Part shown: piece by piece, positions 11,701-25,000 of the stretch
Layout: each line of letters starts with the position of its first letter
Position numbering within the stretch: position 1 is the stretch's first letter
Origin: Sebastes aleutianus
Taxonomy: Eukaryota > Chordata > Actinopteri > Perciformes > Sebastidae
Assembly: GCA_916700875.1 (NCBI GenBank)
Contig: CAKAKS010000067.1
Span: 8,149,591 to 8,213,590 of the forward strand
Direction: 5' to 3'
Length of the DNA stretch: 64,000 nucleotides
The notes under the pieces: generated by a model
Databases searched by the model: none
What the model was told of the DNA's origin: nothing
The model's input: only the letters and a program-made list of their open reading frames with translations
Made by a program: the position numbers and the translations under genes

Positions 11701-14700
11701 TTTACTGGCTAAAGCTCCATGTCTTGCTGTTGAATGTAACTTACCCTGACGAACATGTCCAGCTCTGATTTGCGCCGTTTCTCCAGTTTTTCTATTTCAA
11801 TCTGGCACGTGTGGCAAACATACAGGTGGTTGACAGCTGGTCCTCCTCCGTACCTGCAGGAGGGGCAGTCCACATTGACTCACACGGATGAACGTAACTC
11901 TACAAAAAGGAAATTATACTGCGACTGACTTTCCCCATTAATCAATGTACTCCCAGTTGGCCCTGTCTACTGTATGTACCTGCTGTAAAGGTGATCCCAC
12001 ACATTCTGCGGCAGCATCACTACCAGGTCATCGATGAACGCCGTTTTGTTGGGGGGCACACCTGATGAAACACATTGAAACATCCATCAGACATGAACAG
12101 TGTATCATTTTAAAGTTAACGGTTGTGTGAAGAGTAGGGCTGTCAAAGTTAACGCGTTAACCCAAATTCGTTTAACGCCACAAATTTCTTTTACGCATTA
12201 ACGCAACTTGCGGTTTTTAGGTTGTAGCGGGTTTTAAAGCTGGAGTGAAGATACTGGCACCATATGAAACTAGAAAAACCTAAGGAATCCATTTGTACCA
12301 TGTCATACTGGCGTGTCAGGAAGGAAGCTAAATAACACTCCAACCTTGCACAAAATTTTGGCGTGGAAAAACTGGTATGGCCATTTTCAAAGGGGTCCCC
12401 TGACCTCTTTTTCAGGAGGGGGGTCTTAAAGAGACAGGGCGCTAAAACAGAGCGTTTCAGACATAGGGTAAAAACAGGTATATTCAGACAGACAATATGA
12501 GAACAATAATGTGTTTTTTGAACTTTAAAGCATGTAAACATGTTCTAGTAGAAACCCAAAATACAAGTATGAACCTGAAAATGAGCATGATATGTCCTCT
12601 TTAAAAATCTTTCCAATGAAACAATCCAAGGAGAAACGATCACTCTCATATCTACACTAAAGCGACTGGGAATCACAAATAGACTTCGCTTCATTTTAAG
12701 GGGTCACAAGGCAGAAAGATTGGAAACCACTAGATTAGAGGACAAATTATTTCTTCTTGAAAGATTTATGGGCAATAACCATTTAATGGCTGTTTATTTG
12801 AAAAATCTCTCCTGGGGAAACATGCTGCCAGAGCCCCTAATAACGGCTTTGAATGCCTAAATTTATATTTCTGATGACGCCCTTTGCTATGAACAGGAAA
12901 GTGAAAATAAACGAGGACACTTTCGGATTTGCACTTAAAATAAAACAACTGGGCAAACAGCTGCAACACAATCATGGTTTCACTGCACTTATATTACCGG
13001 TGTCTCTACTGATGCACCTGCCAGTTATTATGTGCTGAAGGCTGCATAGGAGGAGGAAACAACCTGTAGGTGCTTATAAACAGAATGAAACATGTTCTCT
13101 GCTGCAGCTGTATTCTAACCGCTTTATCATACATTTTTCCTGTTTCATTTTCAATTCCATAATTTCCAGCGCTCTCCGAATAGAGGGCAGAAAAGAAAGC
13201 AGCTTGATTGGCACAAAAGCCTTTAACAATTCTCCCCTCTTCTCTACTAAAATGAGAGAGGAGGATCATCTGCACAAAGAGATGTAAAACCCTCTTTTGA
13301 AGTCCGCTGCGTTGTGAAGGGAATACTCTGCAGTCTTTGTCAAAGTCATAAAATTCCACAGCAAAGGATGAAAGCAAAAGCTGTGTTACGAGAGGATAGA
13401 GCACAATCTTTTCCACAGAAAAATGGATTCCTGTGTCCTGGGGACACTTTCCCCTCTGAGCGGTTTCAGTATGAAGTTGACATAGCAACACGCACCTCCA
13501 TGCGAACACAGGAAGTCGTCGTTGGAAATGGGCCCAGGCTCGGCAAAGGTCTTGAACTTGTTAAGCCACTGGCGGGAGATGTAGAACTGCAGAAGGCTAG
13601 GCTCCATCATGTTGAATAAACCCGACACCCTCCTACGTTCTTTCAGTGCATCCTCGTTGCTCTTTCTGTGACAGGAACAGACCCACAGATTAATCACTGC
13701 TGCAACTGAAAGTGAGATGCAAGTTATGAATATCAAAGCAGCACAGTGAATCTTCAAAATGTTCCACAGATAAAAGGGTTCACAACTGTCTGAAGCTTAC
13801 TTATAGAAGAGCACATAAGCCTCAGCATTCTGGACACAGGATTCAGACACCTCGGTCACACTTTGGTCGTCGAATTCATACCACAGATTGTTCGAATCAT
13901 TCCTGCAGTACGCTATGTAGTGGCCACCTGGGATCAGACAGGGGAATGCGTTAGAGCAGCGTTCACAAACCTAACACGTACATGTGAAATTTGTCTACAG
14001 GCTAATGAATGCAGGACACTCCTGCGTGCCAACTGAAGGCGGATGCCCCGGTCTGAGAGGAAAGAGGAGCAACTGTGCCCACTCACTGCTGGCAGTGCCG
14101 TGGTGACAGATGACTGACAGCAGGTCATAGTTGGTGGTCTGGGCGGAGCTGTCTTTGGCCAGGAAAGGCTGCAGGTCCAGGCCCTCGAGCGGGAAGGAGA
14201 CGTGGGTGCTTATCTTGGTGGAGAACATCAGCTCGTGCCTGAAGCGCTTCAAGTGGACACACAGGATCTGGAGCAGAGGAAGTTTTATTTTAGAAATCCG
14301 GTGTGTGAAGACACGAGGGTAAAAGACATGACATGAAGAGTTGTCTCCATACCTCTGGCAAACTCTGCATTTTACAAAATTTGACTCCGTTTCGTAATCT
14401 AAGTGGAAAAAAAGATGAAGAAGATGAGCAATCATTACAGTTCCAGACATTTTTAATAAATTTGTGGTCCAAAGTCAGAATTAGGAACTCACTTCTTGCA
14501 TTTTTCACAGCTGTACATGTTGTCTCCTAGAAAAGAAAGAAAGGACACAGTTATTGAGACATCAATCATGATGTTTGTGCTGGTAGAAAGCATTTACGCC
14601 CACTTGCTCACCCTTTAGTTCATCTCTGGCAAAGAAAGCTGCAAGACAATCTTGTAACGTGACCACGGGACCCCAGAACCAACTACAAATAGAAACAAAC

Positions 14701-15932
14701 AGAGGGGTGAATTTTACACACAAAGAGCAAAGTATAGATCGAGGAAAGCTCGATTGTGAAGAATGTAAATAACTATAGTGTACATACAGTACATCGATTT
14801 CAGCCTTGGTGTCTTTGTTTCATGTCATACCCCTCTATCTCTCCCCATTCCTACACTGACTACGTTTAAATGCACACTAATATTACACTATTATTACAGT
14901 ACGAATATGCATCGGGTCATGTAAACAGAATATTACGTTTGGATTTTCTGAATTAGGCCTTATTTTGAATGGAGAATTTTCCGATTAAGACATGTGTGAT
15001 ATGCCGATCTTATTCAGGTTTTAGGAGTATTCTTTGGACATGTATACACGCATTCAGAATCTCAATGGGTTTTTTACGGCAGTTTGCGACCCAAGGCCTC
15101 TTGCCTGTTTACGGCCAGCTCTGTGTGTTGTACACAAACACAGTTAGGCGACTGTTTGCAGAGATGCATGCCCAAAAGAAAGAAAAGAAACACACCTACT
15201 TTTAAACATTATGAAAGACTTGGATAGAAACAGGTTTTTGGATATGAGCAAATATCTCAACGCCAACCTTTTCAAGAAGGTGGTTGAAGGAATGAAAGAG
15301 GGAGGCTGTGTCCGCCACCGGTTACGTTGATCCGAGCAGTGTTAATTTTGGCAATTATTTTAGATTTAGTTTTAGTCTTAAAATGAAAATGCTTATTAGT
15401 TTTAGTCACATTTTAGTAATTTTTATCCTTCATAGTTTTAGTCTAGTTTTAGTTGACGACAACTCAAAATATTTTACTCCAGTTTCACCAAAAAGTCATT
15501 TGATTTTAGTTAAAACGTTTTCTCTCTTAATCTGTCAGCTATTTTTTTTTTTTTATTCTTATTCCTGTTTAGTCGTCAGACAATATTGACCATTTCTGTC
15601 ATTTTAGTCAAGCTTATTTCACATAAAATTGTATCTTATCATTATCTGATGAAACACACAGGTTGAATGATTAAGAATGCAGCTTTGCAGTTACTCCGAG
15701 TCCTCCTGACTGCGCTCATTAATGATGAGCAGTTCAGTCGAACCCACCGGTCCGTTATAAGAGCCAATCCGCCCACCACAAACATGTAAAAATATGCATT
15801 ACTCATCCACCAACTTTATGCATTATAGTAACACAACTGTCAGGACTGAGGTGTGAGACGAGAATGACAGAGACTGACTGAGCGCCACCGCCACCGCCAC
15901 CGCAGTGCGTTGTGTGTGTGTGTGTGTGTGTA

Positions 15933-16000
<68 letters not shown>

Positions 16001-19000
16001 TGTTTTTGAGACAGAGAGAGAGAGAGAGAGAGTGAAAGAGAGAGGGGACAAGAAGGTGGAAGGTGACAAAAATAAAAAGAGATTTTGGTAAAGTTTTTAT
16101 GTTTTTAAACTACATTTTAGTCTAGTCTTTTTACGTGAACGATATTGCAAGTTTGATATTGTCACCGTTGAATCGGAGTATGCACGGCTGCACGTAAACA
16201 GGAATATTAATGGAATATTCATTTTCATTAGCCATGTAAACAACTTAGTAAGAATATTGTCAGAATAAGGGCAAAAAAACTGAATATTGACTGTTGTATG
16301 TCAGATAAAGGCAAAAATGCCCCCCAAAAATCATCTTTAAAAAAACAAATATAATGTACATATTAATAACAGACCTCTTGATGTATTCCATGACAAATGC
16401 AACCCAGCCCTGCGGTGCATAAGCTTCCCCACAGGAGCCGGCTTTAACCAGGGAGGTCTGGTGGGTGGCGGAGTGGAGCTTGGCCAGGTCTTCCTTCCCT
16501 GGGATGGGCAACGAGATGTCCTGGAAGTTCTCCAGGGTCACAGACACCTGACAGCAACACAGCATACAGACCGTAAAGCTTTGGTCACATTTCAATCCTT
16601 TTTCTTTTTACATGGTTTTTGTCAGAAAATGTCACTTTGTTGCAAAATATTATTCTCATCACTATATGTGACATGACAGCGGATGTACGACCGTATCAAC
16701 AGTGTGTAGGAACATCAGAGCTAAGCACCGAAGTAGATTTTTTCATAACATTCATTTTTTAGGACCTTAAAATGACACAATTTCCCGTCCTCTAGTGCTC
16801 CCAGACTACTGTCCCTCTCACCCTCTCAGCAATCCCATCATCTCAATAATGAACAAAAAAAAAGAGGAAACACGAACCCGATCACAGGTGAGGCACTGAA
16901 CTGAGCTGACAATGGTCCCATCGAACACATCTGAGATGACACTGCGGTATTTCTTCTGACGCTTGCTCTTTGGTGGGCAGAATGTGGTCACTGCTGTGTG
17001 AGAGAGAGAGAAATGTGAGAATATAGCTTTACAGAATGTGAGCAAAGATAGACACATGATATACAGTGACTACTTTGCTATAATCCTGACTTTTTAAAGG
17101 GGACATATCGTGCTCATTTTCAGGTTCATACTTGTATTTTGGGTTTCTACTAGAACAAGTTTACATGCTTTAATATTCAAAAAAACACATAATTTTCCTC
17201 AAACTGTCTATCTAATATACCTGTATTCATCCTCTGTCTGAAACGCTCCGTTTTAGCGCCCGTCTCTTTAAGACCTCCTGTGTTGAACAATGAAATAATA
17301 TAAATATTATAAGCATTTTCAGTCCAAAATGGCAGCTGTTGTAAAAAAAAAAACACAGGAATTTCATCTCTTTGCTTCTGTACTCTTTGGATATATTCTA
17401 ATGAGCCTGCATGTGACCTAGGAAGGGGAGCCAAATCCAAATGTCTTGTTGAATCACATGTTTTCTGATCTAGACTAGATACCCAAATGTATGTGCACAA
17501 GCGCTGAAAAAGTGTGATTTTTTGATGAAATGTCCCCTTTAAGCTTGATATCTGGATATGACTGCCTCTGATTATGCACAAGTACCTTTCTTATGTGAAG
17601 GGTTTAGGCTGGGCCAGCCTGAGGCAGCTTTGGGCGGGCTGCTGGACATTTTGGGAATGTGTCCCTCCATTGGGACTGGACTCTGTGGTCTTGTGGAGTT
17701 GGACATTTGGATGTCTGGGAAGGAATCTTGGCGGAGCAGACGCAAAATATTAAGAGTTTCAATACCATAAATTTGACGCTGAGTATCAGAAAGTGAATTG
17801 TGGATAAAATAAAACGTTATTACCTGACGTTCTGCCTTGGACCTTGATGGCTCCCTGGCTGCTGATAATGGGCGTGGTTACAGTGGTGGTGTCAACATCT
17901 TTGTCCATGTCCACTCCGGTGCTTCCACCCATAACACCAGTAATTCCAGAGCGGTAAAGGTCATTAATCATGTTCTTCTCCTTCTGCCACTCCCTGTTGG
18001 CCTGGATCTCATCCTGCTCAGGAATCAGCATCTCGGCCTCGTTGGTGTCTTCCATCATCACGTTCCCACCTTGCACCTCGTTGTCGGCCCGCTCGCTGCT
18101 GCCGTAGGACTCGCATGACTGGAAGTCGTTGTCAGACTGACTGCGGTTGTCTTCCTCGGGGCCGTCGTCCACGGTGATGCCGTTGGAGTGGTCGTAGGGC
18201 TCGGGCAGCGTCTCCTTCAGCTCCTCGTGAAGCTGATCCATCAAGCAGCGCAGAAACTCTTGAGAGTCCTGGAGGCCGAGTGGGATAACCACAGGAAATG
18301 TCAGCTGAGATAGCAAATTAGTTCCAGCTGAGAAAATTTGACACTTTTTTTTGGACACTAGTCTGTGAAAAAAGTTAATTTCCTCTCCCTGAAAAGAACA
18401 TTGAACTATATCGCAGCACTAATTCTTCCTAAATATAATCGAGTTTGACAGACACAGCAGAGCTTTCCTACAGTCAATTTCTTTCCGAATTACAAACAAC
18501 AACCACTTTGCCTCCTTGTTTATCCCAATTCTGCATCGCAAAATCCGAAACCAAATGCTCATGAATGTGTAATCAAACCTAATGAACCTCAGACATCCAA
18601 TCTCCCTCTCAAGCCAAATGAACTCTCCTCTCCCAGGAACTGGAATGTTAACTTCATTCATGGCAATGCTAATTCCAAGGCTGTGCAGCCCAGCATGGCG
18701 TGACAAATGAATATTCCTCAGCTAACTCCTCTGAACAAACACTGGCAAGCCAAGAGGAAACAGGCCCCTTTTATCATTTCACCACTCAGGCTGAGAAATC
18801 CCATATTTACAGACACTGGACAAAGACGAGACGTGCTCCAGTAAAAAAAGTCTTTCTCTCTTTCTTTCAAGCACCGCCCGGAATCAAATCAAGCAATTTA
18901 CCTTTAGATTGTCAGTTAGGTTCAATGTGTGCATTTGCATGTGAATGACAGTCAGAAGATCTGAGTTAGTAATTGCAAGGCAGAGGATTCAGCTTATCTG

Positions 19001-22000
19001 GCTGAGTGATTTGAGCTGGAGCTAAAGTCATTTCTGTAAAGGAAGCACGGTGGGATGTGGAGTGGAAGAGAAAAGGGAGAGACTGTATAAGATCTGGGAC
19101 AACTTCATAGTCTGGGTGTCAGACCCATAATAATCCCAGCTCAGCACAAATTCATTCTTAAAGGATTCAATTCAGTTCAAACCTTAATCCGTGTTTTATA
19201 TTCATATTTACTCATATTATTCCCAAAGCACAGAGGCAATAGCAAAAAATCCACCCGTTTAGGTCACAACAACTGATCGCAGACTTACTGTTGAATATGT
19301 CTCCAACCGTGAAGAAGAGTGCCTCCATGTTTTATTCATAATGAATCTGTGCGCATGCACTTAAATTGCACATTTATTTTCACCATCTGCAATGACCCAC
19401 CTGCTGAGAATATCCTCTAAACATGGGGTTTATGGCTTTGATCCCCTGGAACAAGTTGGTTGGGACTACGTAGGAGGGTCTGCAATGTGACAAAACACAG
19501 CATGCTCAACACGTGTTGTTATACACAATATCACAATAAAGTCTTGTGTGATATAGAGTTTGAAAATAGGACCAGAAATGTGATTACGGTTTGGCTCTGG
19601 AGTCCCATTCGAAACATGGGAAATAATGAAAGTCAGGAGTTGTGGACGAGCTTATACTGTATGCTCTTTTAAAAAACGCCTACCTGTTCTTGTGCCACAG
19701 GTCTGACACCAGCTTCTGGTAACTTTTGCAGAGTGCGGGCTTCTTGTCCGTTCTCACCATGCCACCACATTCAAGAAAGAACTGTGTCAAGGGCGGGCTG
19801 CAGAGGAAAGAGGGATAAATATATATCATTATGTGGGCACCAAACGAGCTTTACTGAATATCTACCTGTCAACAGATTGATTACGATCATCATTTTGAGA
19901 GCAATCTCAAACTTTTTCATGTCAAAGAGCTCCAAAATCGCTGTCCAATAGACCACAGACCATGGATGTATAAGAGGTTGTGTTCTGTGCTTTGGCCCTG
20001 CGTGTTAATAAATAGCCTACAACTATATTAAATTCTGTTTATGTCATGCTGCTAGCACTACCAGCTACTGGTCCATAGCCGGTTGTTTGGTAACAGAGAC
20101 GTTAATACATCCACCACGGTACAGGCTTACAGCATACAGCCCATGGGTGTATTTTAAGATAATAAAAGTGATGAATCACAGCCAATTATATCTATTATTA
20201 CAGCCGCATACAGCTGGCAGAACTCTCTATGTAGATATGAAGGACTGAAGGATGAAATTCTAAGCTAACAAAAACACAATGTTTATTAGTTTCAGGTGAT
20301 TATAGACTAATGAAAACATGGTTATGAATATTATATTCCATTTCTGCTAATAGATCCCCCGAAATGTTACACACTGTTCCTTTAAGATCTGCAAGTCATC
20401 TTAGGTTTAGTATGTTTTTGCTATTACTTTCACGTAGGTCGCTCAAAAAATGACAAATAGGAAAGGAAATCCAGAGAGATTCCAGTTCAGCATGTTCTAC
20501 ATAATGCTGTCTTCTGCCCTGTATTTTTGATTCATTTTGTTTCATTAAACTTGTATCTCACTCGTAGAGTAATATCACAAATTCCCAGGGGTACTGGCTC
20601 ATCCAAGAAAACTCCCCACGCAGCTGAAAGTTGAAGGACATCGGAAATAGCCGAGTAGAAAAACAGCTGAGGGGATTTTATTTGATGGATACAGAGTGGA
20701 CAGGAATTTGCGAGAAAGAGACAAACTACAGAATGAATAAGGCATGGAGCGTTCCCTTCCCTTGGCAGGAGAAAAGTCCTTCGAACTGAATAATGACCCA
20801 GCGGTAACTGAGAAAAGCAGCGCTCACACAAGCAGACATCAAAGGAAAGTTTTCAGAAAAGGTCCCTCCTTTCCGCAGCTGCGTGACTCAGTTCCTCCTA
20901 TATTTGGAACGTGATTTAGATTGCAAATTTTGACCCATATCTTTCCCCATTTTACCTCGTATCCAGACTAGGCATCATCAGTTTAATTTAAAAATTTACC
21001 AGCCCCCCTGGGTAGATAGTATTAGAGAGGGAGGAAGGGGTTTGCTGTTCCATGAAAAATAAAATAAAAAAGTAAGAGGTACAAAGTAAGTAATAACACA
21101 GCTTCAGGCTCTGCAGCGGAGCCCTAATTTGAGTGACCACACCAACAATCCAATCATAAAGAATGAATCAGAAGGACTGGAAATTCAATAAACAATAAAA
21201 AATGTAGCAGACTGGGAGGGAAACATTAAGTACAGTTTTATGTGTCTCATAAAAAGACATGGTGGGAAAGGAAAAAAGGAAAGGAGGAGGAGAAGGAGCA
21301 GAAGATATCGGGAAAGGTTCTTTTTGTAACAGAAGACCCTACAGGGAACTACAAAAGGCCATTTCTGCCGTCTCAAATGGTGCACTGCAGCAATTTTCAC
21401 TCAGCCGTCACTCTCCCAAAAGAGCGTAGCTATGGTTGTTTTTTTTCAGTCAACAAGAACCAGGCAAGCAGTGAGTAAAACAGCAAATGACTACAGGAAA
21501 GAATGAAAGTGTGAGTAGTGAGTGGAGAGGTCACACCATGCGATGTCAGCGAGGTGATGCGGGGACAGAAGGCAGGTTAACAGAGGTCTCACCAGTTGGA
21601 CAGGGCCTGGAGGGCAGCGTTCATGTAGCAGGTGTTGCCTATGTTCTTCAGCCCCGTCAGGCCTGAGGGAGACAGAACACACCGGGGAAATTAAAACAAG
21701 CCACTCATCAAATGCTTGTAAATTTTCATGGCAGCCAGAGAGCCTGCACAATTTTAGGAACACCCACACTCCACTTCCAAGATTAATATTTTATAGCAGG
21801 AGCAGAAAAGATGGCTACCTGGTGTATTTTAAATCAGACACTGTGGCAGAGTTAGCTCATTCATTTTATACAAGGGGTTTCAAAGTCTCCCCAGACATAA
21901 TCAAGACTCCTACTGTTATTCTTTGTCCTACTTCTATTTGGGGTATAATCATGCTATAAATTTTGAAACTACAGTTGCCATAATTTGGGTCATGTAAACA

Positions 22001-25000
22001 GAAGGTATAATGTTGCCATGGATTCTGCAAGTTACGCTGTTGGGTACCACTTGAACCTCGTTATTTTTTTTGCCTATATTCGTTAACATTTCTGCAAATT
22101 GGCAGCATTAAAAGTACGCCGAATTAGCTGTTAGCAGTTCCTGTTTGCAATTTACGTATGAATGCACAGACAACTATCACTGGATTACTTTGATACTGAA
22201 GAAAACTTAAAAATGTGATGATTCACAGGCAAGTTCTGTTAGGAGAGTTATAAAGGAGTTATATTGGGTGATTTCTAAGCAGATTTATGACGTTTATTCG
22301 CAATCGGGGATAACATCCCTTGGAAAGTATAAGCCACATTGAATCAAAACATATGTGTATCATGTCTGTGTGTTCAGATTTGAAGTTATGACTTGGGCTA
22401 ATCGAGTCAAAGTAGCTTTAAAGCTGCAGTCGGTAACTTTGAGCAAATAGGATGAAACGTTATTTTTATAAAACTGTCACTATATCATGACCGCAGTGCA
22501 TGAGACAGGCAATCTGTGAAAATAAATCAGGTTCCTCTGTGACCTCCTAGTGCTCCTAATGGCATTTGCAAGATTACAAAACAACCAACCAATCAGCTCC
22601 GGCCGGTGGGCGGTGCTTGGTTTTGGCTCGACTGTTTTCAACATAGCAGTCGGGTCACAAACTTTAGAATTTTACAGCTAAACAGTACACTAAAATTAGG
22701 GCTGTCAAAGTGAACGTTATTATAACGCGTTAACGCAAAATCGTTTTAATGCCACTAATTTCTTTAATGCATAAACGCAATCGATCTTTCAGAGGTTGTA
22801 GCTGGCTCAGTTTTAACGCTAGCGTGAAGATACTGGTATCAAAATCTTAAATCTTAAAACCTAAGGAATCCATTGGTACAAACCATATCATACTTGTCAA
22901 CATACCTTGTCAAGAAGGAGGCTAAATAACGCTCCAAACCTGCTCTAAACCTACCATTTCCAAAGGGGTCCCATGACCTCTGACCTCAAGATATGTGAAT
23001 GACAATGGGTTCTATTGGTACCCACGAGTCTCCCCTTTACAGACATGCCCACTTTATGATAATCACATGCAGTTTGGGGCAAGTCATAGTCAAGTCAACA
23101 CACTGACACACTGACAGCTGTTGATGCCTGTTGGGCTGCAGTTTGCCATGTTGTGATTTGAGCATTTTTTTTATGTTAAATGCAGTACCTGTGAGGGTTT
23201 CTGGACAACATCTGTCATTGTTTTGTGTTAATTGATTTCCAATAATAAATATATACATACATTTGCATAAAGCAGAATATTTGCCCACTCCCATGTTGAT
23301 AAGAGTATTAAATACTTGACAAATCTCCCTTTAAGGTACATTTGAACAGACAAAAAATTTGTGATTAATTGTGATTATCTATGGACAATCAGGCGATTAA
23401 TCGCGATTAATATTTCAATCGATTGACAGCCCTAACTAAAATATGTTTCTGAAAACATTTGAGGCGAGTTCACGAGTTTCGCGAGCAGTGATTGACAGCT
23501 GCGTTAGAGACTGCTCAGCTCTGATTGGTTGTTTTCAGGTGCAGTGAAATCTTGCAAATGCCATTAGGAGCACTAGGAGGAGGAAGAGGAACCAGATATT
23601 TTTTTCACAAATTATCTGTCTCATGCACTACTGTCACAATATAGTGATAGTTTTATAAAAATAACCTTTATCGTATTGGCTCAAAGTTACTGACTGCAGC
23701 TTTAATCGCCCCACGGTTCATAAACCTTGGATCTTATGTGACGAGTCATAATCACTAGTCTTACAAAGCTCATTTACTCCACCTCCTGATCATATGATCT
23801 GTATTTGTGACAAAAATAACCGAGGCAGCGACTGGTGCCAATGCCTGAGCTACACCACATGAGGTTTAACATAACATATGCTATTTTGTGGAGCCTGTGT
23901 GTGTCTCACAGCGCTGAGTGAAAACATTATTTGCATTGGTGGCACCAGTGGGACTGAAGCACTCGGTACTAAAGTGTTAGGTTCAACCCACTGAGCTACA
24001 CAGGAGCGGCCTGTAGTCCTGCTCAGGGACCGTGTGTGGCTTTCTGCTGCCTACAGGTTTTGCGGTGTGTCTGCCATCGTCGGTGTTAGTCTGCCCTCAT
24101 CAGCTTTCGACTGGTGTTTGGGATGTTGGGTCTTTGTGGTGTGTTCAAGTACAAGTTCTAACAGAGGACTTGAGGCAAAGCGAGGTGTTCGTCAGCACTT
24201 TGAAGTCTGACGCACCCCATTAACTGCTCTTATTAATTCAAATCATATTCTGTGCTTTGAACCAAACCAACTGCTGATTACTGAGCTCCTGTGTTTAGAG
24301 GTTTAACTTCAAAATCATCCATGCAATGCTCATTTTTTAATTTTGTCATGCTTGCACTAAGAGCTGATAAAAATTAATTATATTTTAGTCACCTCAACGA
24401 CTTCAAAAGTAAATTATTTTAATTATTAAGAATGATAATCCGGGCAAGAAACTGTCGATTTTTTAAAGTTAACTTTAATTAGCAACATTTAGACATTTGT
24501 TTCCCAATGTATTTGCACCAAATGTGTTTTCCCGGCTGAGGAGAGGTGTGCTCGCCGCAAATCACGGCATCACAGCAAAGCCGTTGCGGCGTAGCGCAAG
24601 CCATTGGAAATGACGTGTTTCAGAGCGCAGTGGTGCCGTTGTCGCATTGTGTCTAAAGGGCCTTCAGTGATATCGAGAAGGAGAGGGAATGGAGAGTACT
24701 AAGAGAAAGAAATACTCAAGCAGGGGCAAAAAATGAATGAATGAATGAATGAAAACTGATAAATATTAGCCTAGTTTATACCAGAGATTCACACAAGTTC
24801 CTAAGAATTAAAATAAAATTAAAAGTAGGCCTATTTACAAAAAATGCTGTTGCAATGTGCCTATTATTTTGTTATTTTCATTCTTTAAAAGTCACCAGAA
24901 TGCAGGAAACAAAGTCTCTGAACTGCTTCCTCATGAAATCCTCCCTATTGTTTGAGGTGTCAAGGTTGGCAAATATGGTAAGCTGACCTCTGGCACGTAG

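Noticed and set aside
15803..16069. 88-codon frame rich in Thr-His repeats
   Set aside because: It is a shadow of the (TG)n and (GA)n microsatellite.
23037..23294. 85-codon minus-strand frame starting MGVGKYS, with similar frames near 31,100 and 52,200
   Set aside because: It lies inside a non-autonomous hAT element. Similarity between copies is shared DNA, frames shift between copies, and no transposase motif is present.
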